Below are positions 1 to 7,052 of a stretch of DNA of 64,000 nt, one piece after another. A program made the translations under genes and the position numbers. The notes beneath the pieces were generated by a model that ran no database searches, was not told the DNA's origin, and saw nothing but the letters and a program-made list of their open reading frames with translations. The stretch spans positions 121,021 to 185,020 of the forward strand of contig JAIRPN010000005.1 of assembly GCA_031256975.1 (NCBI GenBank), read 5' to 3'. Source of the DNA: Verrucomicrobiales bacterium. Its GTDB lineage: Bacteria; Verrucomicrobiota; Verrucomicrobiia; Methylacidiphilales; JAAUTS01. Each line of letters starts with the position of its first letter. The first letter of the stretch is position 1.

Positions 1-556
1 CGCCAAAGACCAGGCTGAAAGCTCACTGTTAGCGGCGAACCCGATCTTGTTCATCGGCAGTTCCTCCTTCACCAAATGGCAGGACGTCGGCGCTTACTTC
101 CCCGACAAAAAAATCCTCAACCGCGCATTCGGCGGCTCGCGGTTGACCGACCAGATTTACTTCCTGCCGGAAGTGGTCCTGAAATACCAGCCCAAAAAAA
201 TCATCCTTTATTGCGGCGAGAACGACGTGGCGGGTGGCGCCAACAGCGAAGTGGTCCTCGACCGCCTGCAAATCTGGTTCCGCCAAGTCCGCAAAAACCT
301 GCCCGACTGCGAGATCGTCTACCTCTCCATCAAATACAGTCCCTCGCGTGAGAAGTTTTTCCCGGTGGTCCGCGAAGCCAACCAAAAAATCCAGGCCTGG
401 CTCGCCCAACAACCCAACGCCAAGTACGCCGACATCACCGCCTGCATGCAGGACGCCAACGGCAAACTCCGCACCGACATTTTCACCAAGGACATGCTGC
501 ACATGAATCCGGAAGGCTACAAACTCTGGCAAAAGGTGCTGGCTCCCTACCTGTAA
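1..556 (+). CDS. SGNH/GDSL-type hydrolase, 5' end cut by window edge
   Basis: The reading frame is open from base 2 to the stop at 554-556, so the gene starts upstream of the window; about 184 residues are visible. It resembles SGNH-fold esterases, usually carbohydrate acetyl-esterases or lysophospholipase-like enzymes. The nucleophile block is the FIGSSS stretch near base 50, the oxyanion Asn lies in CGEND, and the C-terminal DxxH dyad is DMLHMNPEGY. The TTG at base 47 is internal to the first block, so it is not the start. A short homologous C-terminal fragment is found at 2335-2433, and a full paralogue lies at 59853. The next gene starts 7 bp downstream, suggesting co-transcription. Natural substrate unknown. 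Confidence 0.8.
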   Translation, partial: AKDQAESSLLAANPILFIGSSSFTKWQDVGAYFPDKKILNRAFGGSRLTDQIYFLPEVVLKYQPKKIILYCGENDVAGGANSEVVLDRLQIWFRQVRKNLPDCEIVYLSIKYSPSREKFFPVVREANQKIQAWLAQQPNAKYADITACMQDANGKLRTDIFTKDMLHMNPEGYKLWQKVLAPYL

Positions 557-563
557 AATCCTT

Positions 564-1733
564 ATGACCAAACAACGGTATTGTATTCTGGCGGCAGCCT
601 TGCTGCTGTCCTTGGCCGCCTGTTCGAAAAACCAAGCCGCTAACGACGAGGCTCCGGCCAGCCCCGAAGTCACCGCCACGTTGCAGCCCTACCTGGACAG
701 TTACAAGTTGGCGGGCATGGTCACCATCATCGCCGACAAAACCGGCAAGGTGCATTACCGCAACCTGCTCGGTTATGCCGACGTGGAAAACAAAAAACCG
801 ATCAGCGAGGATAATGTCTTTTGGTGCGCTTCCATGTCGAAAATGTTTGTCGGCGCCTCGATCATGATGCTGGTCGATGAGGGCAAGGTCAGCCTCGATG
901 ACCCGGTTGCCAAATACATTCCCGAACTCGGCAAATGGATGGTGATTGCCGAAAAAGACAACAACCATGTCCTGCTAAAACCCTTGGAACAACCGGTCAC
1001 ATTACGGCATCTCCTGAGCCACACCAGCGGCCTGACCTTTCTTTCCGAATTGCAACAAACGGTCGGGGCCGACACCACGCCGTTGAAAGCCCGCGCCCTG
1101 AGTTCGGTCACCGGCCCCTTGCAATGGCAGCCGGGCGAGAAATACCAATACGGCAACCAAGGCATGAACATCGCCGCCCGCGTGGTGGAAATCGTCAGCG
1201 GCATGCCTTACGAGGAATTTCTGCAGAAGCGTTTCTTCGACCCCCTCGGCATGACCGGGACCACCTTCTGGCCAAACGACGCACAAATCGCCCGCCTTGC
1301 CGGAGCCTATGGCCCGAACAAGGAAAAGAACGGCTACCAAAAGGGCGATATCTCTTTCCTCACCAAGCCCTACAGCGATCGCTTGCACCGCTTCCCCGAG
1401 GCCGGCGGCGGGTTGTTCTCCACCACCCACGACATGTTCCGCTATGGCCTGATGCTCGCCAACAACGGCGAACTCGACGGCAAACGCTACCTGTCAGCGA
1501 CGGCGATGGATGAATTGCGCAAGGAACAAACCGGCAAGACCAAGGTGAATTACAGCCTGGGTTACCACCTGCGCAACGGCATGTTCGGCCACGACGGCGC
1601 CTACGGCACGGATTTGTCAGTGAATCCCCGGACCGGCATGGTCGCCCTGTTCATGGTCCAATGCACCGGCGGCGACCAATGGAAAGCCCGCGACGAATTC
1701 CTGAAAACCGCCACGGCGGTATTTGCCAAATAA
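564..1733 (+). CDS. Serine hydrolase lipoprotein (class C beta-lactamase/PBP4-like fold)
   Basis: 389 residues. The N-terminus is a lipoprotein signal with lipobox LAAC and the acylated Cys at residue 20. The beta-lactamase-related fold shows S90-x-x-K93 (SMSK), the Y196-x-N198 motif (YGN) and an HDG triad replacing KTG near the C-terminus (FGHDGAYG). Family members act as D-aminopeptidases, esterases or peptidoglycan-modifying enzymes; sequence alone does not separate these. It probably acts in the periplasm, anchored to a membrane. It follows the SGNH hydrolase by 7 bp, likely one operon, and converges on the cobalamin adenosyltransferase with a 1 bp gap. Confidence 0.85.
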   Translation: MTKQRYCILAAALLLSLAACSKNQAANDEAPASPEVTATLQPYLDSYKLAGMVTIIADKTGKVHYRNLLGYADVENKKPISEDNVFWCASMSKMFVGASIMMLVDEGKVSLDDPVAKYIPELGKWMVIAEKDNNHVLLKPLEQPVTLRHLLSHTSGLTFLSELQQTVGADTTPLKARALSSVTGPLQWQPGEKYQYGNQGMNIAARVVEIVSGMPYEEFLQKRFFDPLGMTGTTFWPNDAQIARLAGAYGPNKEKNGYQKGDISFLTKPYSDRLHRFPEAGGGLFSTTHDMFRYGLMLANNGELDGKRYLSATAMDELRKEQTGKTKVNYSLGYHLRNGMFGHDGAYGTDLSVNPRTGMVALFMVQCTGGDQWKARDEFLKTATAVFAK

Positions 1734-1734
1734 A

Positions 1735-2259
1735 TCAGCTCTCTTCCTTGCGCGCCAACAGCCAGAGAACATCCGAAAGCCGGTTCAGGTATTTCAACAT
1801 GAGCGGCCTGATGCAACTGGAGGAACAACTCAGCGTGAACACCCGGCGCTCGGCTCGGCGGCACACGGAACGTGCCAAATCCAGCGCGGCGGCATGCTGG
1901 GTCGCTCCCGGCGTGGCCCAGCCTTCAAAACGGATATTCTGCGCCTCGATGTCGGACACATTCTTGTCCAAGCGCACCAGCATCTCCTCGGTCAATTTGG
2001 GATATTTCGAGTCCTGGTATTTTTGGAAATCCGCGTCCGATACTGCCAGTTCGCCCATCAATGCCACCAGTTCCTTCTGCGTTGCCTGGATTTCCCGCTT
2101 CACCCATTCGTGATGCGCGGTGGCCCGTGCCAGGCCCAACGCGGAATTCAACTCATCCACCGTGCCATAGGCCTCGACCCGTATATCGTCCTTGGGAATC
2201 CGTTTGCCATACATCAGCCCTGTCTGCCCCTCATCACCGGTTCGTGTAGCAATTGACAT
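1735..2259 (-). CDS. Cob(I)yrinic acid a,c-diamide adenosyltransferase (PduO type)
   Basis: 174 residues. Transfers the adenosyl group of ATP to cob(I)alamin to make coenzyme B12. The N-terminus has the family signature TRTGDEGQTGL, then KDDIRVEAYGTVDELNS, and the C-terminal half has the RRAERRVFTL helix that contributes to the ATP site. Length is normal for the PduO family. The ATG at 2257-2259 lies inside the 90 bp direct repeat shared with 5781-5870, so the intergenic region that once separated it from the M24 aminopeptidase has been duplicated. No other cobalamin gene is nearby. Confidence 0.92.
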   Translation of the reverse strand: MSIATRTGDEGQTGLMYGKRIPKDDIRVEAYGTVDELNSALGLARATAHHEWVKREIQATQKELVALMGELAVSDADFQKYQDSKYPKLTEEMLVRLDKNVSDIEAQNIRFEGWATPGATQHAAALDLARSVCRRAERRVFTLSCSSSCIRPLMLKYLNRLSDVLWLLARKEES

Positions 2260-2330
2260 AACCCGACCCTAGCGCAAAAATCGATCAATTAAAGACCTAT
2301 GAGCAAAAAAATCAGCCGCTTGGTCACCAC
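2241..2330. repeat. Left copy of ~90 bp direct repeat flanking a 3.4 kb insert
   Basis: Aligns without gaps to 5781-5870 (offset 3540). By eye about nine in ten bases match, with runs of complete identity across CGCAAAAATCGA and across AAAGACCTATGAGCAAAAAA. The copy contains the first six codons of the adenosyltransferase (minus strand), the divergent intergenic region, and the first codons of an M24 aminopeptidase homologue (MSKKISRL). Confidence 0.9.
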
Positions 2331-2433
2331 CAATAACGGCAAACTTCTCCCTGAGCTTTTCGTCAAAGATATGCTTCACATAAACTCCGACGGTTATAAG
2401 CTTTGGCAAAAAGCCCTTGAACCGTATTTGTAA
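2299..2433 (+). pseudogene. Chimeric 44-codon ORF: aminopeptidase N-terminus joined to SGNH hydrolase C-terminus
   Basis: Reading from ATG 2299 gives MSKKISRLVTTN, matching the start of the M24 aminopeptidase at 5839, and then continues in frame into NGKLLPELFVKDMLHINSDG and a C-terminus ending LEPYL. That second part closely matches the last 32 residues of the SGNH hydrolase ending at 556, including the DxxH dyad. It lacks both the peptidase body and the SGNH nucleophile, so it cannot be either enzyme. Best read as a recombination scar. Whether it is translated is unknown; its end overlaps the TTG start of the next gene. Confidence 0.75.
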
Positions 2434-5400
2434 AATCTTTGCCTCGCTCATAGCCGGTACATTCTTTGCCATGCCGGTCATGTCCGAAGTAACACCCGAC
2501 ACACCGCATCTGATCCGGCTCTATCGTTTCGACCCTTTCCCCTTTCCGGACGGCACACCCGCCCGAAATCTCGCGACCAACCCGGATCGCCCCAATACTG
2601 ATTTTGTTCATCAAGGCAACTTCAACGAACAGTCCGCTCAGCCTGATATTCCAGGCATCTGCCTCGATCAAGACCGCTTCGCTGCACCATCTTTTAAGAT
2701 CGATAACAAATCTTTCACGGTCGAAATCCGCCTCCGCAAACTCGGCCAGGGCACCGAACGCGGCAACGATCAAGGTACCAACGGCATGATTTTCGCCATG
2801 GGCAACGGCTGGGATCGCGGCGTCCGCCTCACGACCGATTATCCGCAGCGCAACCTGATTTTTAGCATCGGTCGTCCTGGCGGGGAAAAATCCATCAACT
2901 TGATCGGCACGGCTCCGGTGCCGGATAATGTTTGGCTCCATATCGCCACCACATGGGATGGCTCGACCATGCGTATTTATGTCAACGGCATCATATATGC
3001 CGTCACTGCCTATGCCGGAGATTATACTCCGTCTCCCGACGACTTCCGTATCGGTTTTAGCGGTTCCGGCGTCGGTTCCTTGAAAATGAATCTCTCGGAA
3101 GTTGCCGTTTACGACGCCGCGCTGCCAGCATTTGAAATCATGCACCACGCGCTGCCGGTCGGCAAATTGAGCGCTGCCACAGCCGGATTATACGAAAATG
3201 TCATCCATGACTTGTGCAAAAAAAATCTCCCCGCGGCAAACAATCAACTCTCCCAACTCCTCGCTTCGCCACACTTGGATGCCGGGCAACAAACTGCTTT
3301 CCGCATCCTGCAAGCCGACCTCTCCGGCGATCCGCGCCATTATGCGGAACTTGCCGCCCAGGTCTCCGGAGACAATTATTTTCGCGATTACCTCGCCGCG
3401 CTTTGCCTGCCGGTCGACCTCGACACTCCGACGCTCTCGGCCCCGGCAGCAATCTACCAAACCCTGCTGAATCATTACCCATTGACTCCCGACGAAAAGC
3501 TCGCCGTACAAAAATGCCTGATCGAAGCCGGGTTTCTCGCCAACCGGCAATCCCTCTCCGGCGACGATATGCAAATTCTCCAGACCCCTGCCCGCGTCGC
3601 TGCCGGTAAATCCAACCACCTTAATCTTTCCTATCGTCCCCGCTTCATCGCGGAAATCACCTCCGAACGCCAGCGTCTCGCCAATCTTCCGGGCATCACA
3701 GCGGATCAAAGATTCAGCCAATGGTTCGGCAGAGATTTTCACCCGGCCAAAACCATTCATGTCGACAGTTTGATTGCCGGCCGTGATGCCGTCCGCAAAC
3801 TCCGTCCTCTTCCTGCCGGCGGGATTGAAGTGATCGTTACCGGCGGAACCAAGGCAATTGCCGAACCCGTCGAATTCACGGCACAAGACTCCGGTTCCGC
3901 CGAAGCCCCGGTCGTTTATCGCGCCGAAACCCGGCACATCATCACCGGTGGCATGACCGTGACCGGTTTTAAACCGGTTGCAGACCCCACAGTCCTCGCC
4001 CGGTTGCCGGCCGAATCTCGGGGCAAAGTTTGGCAGGCCGATCTGACGGCTCTTGGCATCGAACTCGCAAAAATCCCGCCTGTCGCACCGCGCGGCAGCG
4101 GCAAAAATGGCCCCGATGCCGCACCAGAGGTCGATCTCTTCATCAATGACCAGGCCATGCAAATCGCGCGATACCCCAATAATTCATTCCTCACGACCGG
4201 TAAAATTCTTCAAGGCTTTGGAGAACCCGCCCCTCCGGAGGAACGAAAAAAAATGGGCGTCTTTTCCTTTGACTATGACCGGGTCCTTCGCTGGCAACAA
4301 GCCCCGGATGCCTGGCTGTTCGGCTACTGGTGCTATCTCTGGGCCGCGACCAGCTGCAAGATCGACCACATCGACCCGGAACGCCGATTAATTTCCCTCG
4401 CCACTGACAGCCCCTATGGCTACCGGGAAAAAATGCCCTACTATGCTTTCAACTTGCTTGAAGAAATCGACCTACCCGGTGAATGGTACCTTGACCGCAG
4501 AACCGGCATTCTGTATCTCTACCCGCCAAATGACGCCAGCGGAAAACCTGTCGATTTGACCGCCGCCAAAGTCCGTCTGTCCTTGTTCCCACAGCCGTTC
4601 CTCATCCTGCGCGATAGCTCATACATTGCCTTTTCCGGCTTTGATTTTGAGGAAGGAACCGGCACTGCCGCCAGGATTTCCGGCGGCGGGCACATTGTTT
4701 TCGCAGACTGCAGCATCCGCCGTTTCGGCAATTGGGCCATGGCTGTTTCCGGCAGGAATCACGTCATTGCCGATTGTGATTTGCAAACCCTCGGCGGCGG
4801 CGGGATCGACCTGGCAGGCGGCGGAATCAAAGACCTCGCTCCCGGCGGGAATGTCGTGGAAAACTGCGTGATTTCCGACTTCTCCCGCATCGACCGCGCC
4901 TACACGCCAGCCGTCCTCGTCAACGGCGTCGGCAACAAAATCACCCACAACCTGATCTACGATTCCCCGCACCACGCCATCCGCGTCGAGGGCATGGATC
5001 ATCTGGTCGAATACAATGAAATCCACAGCGTTGTTTATGAATCCGACGACCAGGCCGGCCTTGATGCCTGGGGCAATCCGTTCATGCGCGGCATCGTGAT
5101 CCGCCACAACTACTGGCACCATATCGGCAGCGGCCGCGACATCGCCGGCCAAAACGGCATTCGTCTTGACGATATGATTTCTTCCGTGCTGATGTACGGC
5201 AATGTCTTCTACCAAGCCGCCTGCGGCGGTTTCGGTGGCATCCAGATTCACGGCGGCAAAGACAACATTGCCGACAACAATTTGTTTTTCGACTGCCGCT
5301 ACGCTTTCTCCTTCAGTCCCTGGGAACCCGCCCGTTGGCGTGAAATGCTGGTCAAGCCGGGGGAATTCGGCGACCGCATGAAACAGCAAGGTTACGCGCC

Positions 5401-5743
5401 GGACAGTGATTTGTTTAAATCCAAATATCCCGACTACTCCCGCCTGAACGAAGACATCAACCGCAATTTCATCGTCGGCAACCTCGCCCTCGGTTCGCAA
5501 TCCTTTACCCGCCACAAAAACACGGACAATTATTTCTCCGGCAATTTCTCCCTGCCCTGGCTCCCGGATCTGTTGGTCAAAACTTCATCACCGGAAAAAT
5601 ATTCCCTGCCCGCAGATTCCCCGCTCTACCGCCTCACCGGTCTGCAACCGGTTCCCTTCGACCTCATCGGCCCCTATCGCGACACCTTCCGCAAGACCAT
5701 TCCCAAAAGTGAAGTCACCAAACACTTCGTCCTCGAACGCTAA
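2417..5743 (+). CDS. Exported LamG and right-handed beta-helix protein
   Basis: 1108 residues. A TTG at 2417 gives a clear signal peptide (positively charged start, hydrophobic run to residue ~22); the next ATG would delete it, so TTG is preferred. Residues about 30-240 look like a LamG/concanavalin A-like lectin domain, and about 440-1000 like a parallel beta-helix with repeated short Asn/Gly turns such as NRGIGGD-like and HNLIYDSPHHAIR segments. Such proteins are often polysaccharide lyases or glycosidases acting on uronic-acid or sulfated glycans, but no catalytic site is assigned. The gene sits inside the insert flanked by direct repeats and holds only one TTAGCG word (3057), unlike its neighbours, both pointing to late acquisition. 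Confidence 0.75.
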   Translation: MNRICKIFASLIAGTFFAMPVMSEVTPDTPHLIRLYRFDPFPFPDGTPARNLATNPDRPNTDFVHQGNFNEQSAQPDIPGICLDQDRFAAPSFKIDNKSFTVEIRLRKLGQGTERGNDQGTNGMIFAMGNGWDRGVRLTTDYPQRNLIFSIGRPGGEKSINLIGTAPVPDNVWLHIATTWDGSTMRIYVNGIIYAVTAYAGDYTPSPDDFRIGFSGSGVGSLKMNLSEVAVYDAALPAFEIMHHALPVGKLSAATAGLYENVIHDLCKKNLPAANNQLSQLLASPHLDAGQQTAFRILQADLSGDPRHYAELAAQVSGDNYFRDYLAALCLPVDLDTPTLSAPAAIYQTLLNHYPLTPDEKLAVQKCLIEAGFLANRQSLSGDDMQILQTPARVAAGKSNHLNLSYRPRFIAEITSERQRLANLPGITADQRFSQWFGRDFHPAKTIHVDSLIAGRDAVRKLRPLPAGGIEVIVTGGTKAIAEPVEFTAQDSGSAEAPVVYRAETRHIITGGMTVTGFKPVADPTVLARLPAESRGKVWQADLTALGIELAKIPPVAPRGSGKNGPDAAPEVDLFINDQAMQIARYPNNSFLTTGKILQGFGEPAPPEERKKMGVFSFDYDRVLRWQQAPDAWLFGYWCYLWAATSCKIDHIDPERRLISLATDSPYGYREKMPYYAFNLLEEIDLPGEWYLDRRTGILYLYPPNDASGKPVDLTAAKVRLSLFPQPFLILRDSSYIAFSGFDFEEGTGTAARISGGGHIVFADCSIRRFGNWAMAVSGRNHVIADCDLQTLGGGGIDLAGGGIKDLAPGGNVVENCVISDFSRIDRAYTPAVLVNGVGNKITHNLIYDSPHHAIRVEGMDHLVEYNEIHSVVYESDDQAGLDAWGNPFMRGIVIRHNYWHHIGSGRDIAGQNGIRLDDMISSVLMYGNVFYQAACGGFGGIQIHGGKDNIADNNLFFDCRYAFSFSPWEPARWREMLVKPGEFGDRMKQQGYAPDSDLFKSKYPDYSRLNEDINRNFIVGNLALGSQSFTRHKNTDNYFSGNFSLPWLPDLLVKTSSPEKYSLPADSPLYRLTGLQPVPFDLIGPYRDTFRKTIPKSEVTKHFVLER

Positions 5744-5780
5744 GAGGCCATGAAAAGAACAACATCCTAACGGTACATCA

Positions 5781-5870
5781 TTCGTGTAGCAATTGACACA
5801 ATCCGGTCCTGGCGCAAAAATCGACCCATTAAAGACCTATGAGCAAAAAAATCAGCCGCCTGATCATCGC
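5781..5870. repeat. Right copy of ~90 bp direct repeat
   Basis: Partner of 2241-2330. Here the plus-strand half leads into the intact M24 aminopeptidase (ATG 5839), while the minus-strand half is an orphaned start of the adenosyltransferase (GTG, then SIATR, then divergence). The ancestral arrangement was therefore probably the two genes back to back across one such spacer. Confidence 0.9.
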
Positions 5871-6951
5871 CAACAGCGAGCAAAACGCCGACCTCCTTTA
5901 CGCCACCGGATTCTTCGTCCCGGATGAAATCATCTGGCTGGAACACCACGGCAAGACCAGCGCCGTGTTTAGCCCGCTGGAAATCGACCGCGCCCGCAAA
6001 TCCGCCAACTGCGATGAATTCATTGCCCTGACCGACCTGGAAAAAGCCTGCGGCAAAAAGGCCGGCCTTTCGTCATTGGCCGCTTTCCTGTTGAAAAAGA
6101 AAAACATCAAGCGCGTCGCCGTCCCCACCTCCTTCCCTTTCGCCTACGCACAAACCCTGCAACAGGCCGGGATCGCCGTTAGCGTCGAAACTCCCTTCTT
6201 CCCGCAGCGCGAATTCAAGACCGCGCAGGAAATCAAACACATCACCGAGGGACAGCGCCACGCGGAAGCCGGCCTCGCCCGCGGCATCGAAGTCCTGCGC
6301 GCCGCGAAGATCAATCGCAACAACTTCATCGTCTGGAACGGCAAAAAACTCACCAGCGAAATCCTGCGCGGTGAGATTGATGCCGCCGTCATGCGTCATG
6401 GCGGACTGCCCGCCAACACCATCGTCGCCGGCGGCATCCAGGGCTGCGATCCGCATGAAAAGGGTCACGGCCCGCTCATGGCGAACCAGACTATCGTGAT
6501 GGACATCTTCCCGCGCGACCAGAAAACCGGCTATTTCGGCGATCTGACCCGCAGCGTGGTCAAAGGACACGCTAACGACCAAATCAAACGTCTTTATGCC
6601 ACCGTCCTCGCTGCGCAAAAAATGGTGCTGCGCAAACTCAAGCCCGGTGTCGACGGCGCCAAACTGCACGAAAAAGTGAAAAACTACTTCACCATTAGCG
6701 GCTATCCCACCGAACAACGCAAAGGCCGCTGGGTCGGTTTCTTTCACGGCACCGGACACAGCCTCGGATTGGAAATCCACGAAGCCCCGCGCTTCGCCGC
6801 CGGAACATTCAAAAAGAACCACATCATGACCGTCGAGCCCGGTTTGTACATTCCCGAAATCGGCGGCATTCGCATCGAAGACCTCGTCGTCCTCACCGCC
6901 AACGGCAACAAGAATCTCACCAAAGCCGCAAAGTTCTTGGAAATTCATTGA
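5839..6951 (+). CDS. M24 family Xaa-Pro aminopeptidase
   Basis: 370 residues. Cleaves N-terminal residues before proline using a dinuclear metal centre in the cytoplasm. An N-terminal creatinase-like domain (to about residue 130) is followed by the pita-bread catalytic domain. Metal ligands are visible as the two Asp in IVMDIFPRDQKTGYFGDLTR, the His in FHGTGHSLGLEIHE, and the two Glu in MTVEPGLYIPEIGG and RIEDL. Length is normal for PepP/PepQ relatives. The start is the ATG within the direct repeat; no clear ribosome-binding site precedes it. A perfect 17 bp palindrome follows before uvrA. Confidence 0.92.
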   Translation: MSKKISRLIIANSEQNADLLYATGFFVPDEIIWLEHHGKTSAVFSPLEIDRARKSANCDEFIALTDLEKACGKKAGLSSLAAFLLKKKNIKRVAVPTSFPFAYAQTLQQAGIAVSVETPFFPQREFKTAQEIKHITEGQRHAEAGLARGIEVLRAAKINRNNFIVWNGKKLTSEILRGEIDAAVMRHGGLPANTIVAGGIQGCDPHEKGHGPLMANQTIVMDIFPRDQKTGYFGDLTRSVVKGHANDQIKRLYATVLAAQKMVLRKLKPGVDGAKLHEKVKNYFTISGYPTEQRKGRWVGFFHGTGHSLGLEIHEAPRFAAGTFKKNHIMTVEPGLYIPEIGGIRIEDLVVLTANGNKNLTKAAKFLEIH

Positions 6952-6954
6952 TTC

Positions 6955-7036
6955 ACCGCAGAGACGCGGAGACGCAGAGAGTATTTGGGTTTGTTTTGCC
7001 TCATAAAAAATCTCTGTGCCTCCGCGTCTCTGCGGT
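6955..7036. repeat. Intergenic palindromic element (CCGCAGAGACGCGGAG type)
   Basis: Left arm ACCGCAGAGACGCGGAG (6955-6971) pairs perfectly with 7020-7036, and an inner segment (ACGCAGAGA with ATCTCTGTGC) pairs imperfectly. It lies between the M24 gene and uvrA. The same kind of sequence occurs at 20107-20178. Similar CTCTGCGG-rich palindromes are widespread in environmental bacterial genomes; the function may be transcript 3' end structure or a non-autonomous mobile repeat. Confidence 0.85.
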
Positions 7037-7052
7037 TTAAACTGCTTTTTCA

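Noticed and set aside
2260..2298. Cobalamin riboswitch upstream of the adenosyltransferase
   Set aside because: The spacer is under 40 bp and lacks the B12-box type conserved core.
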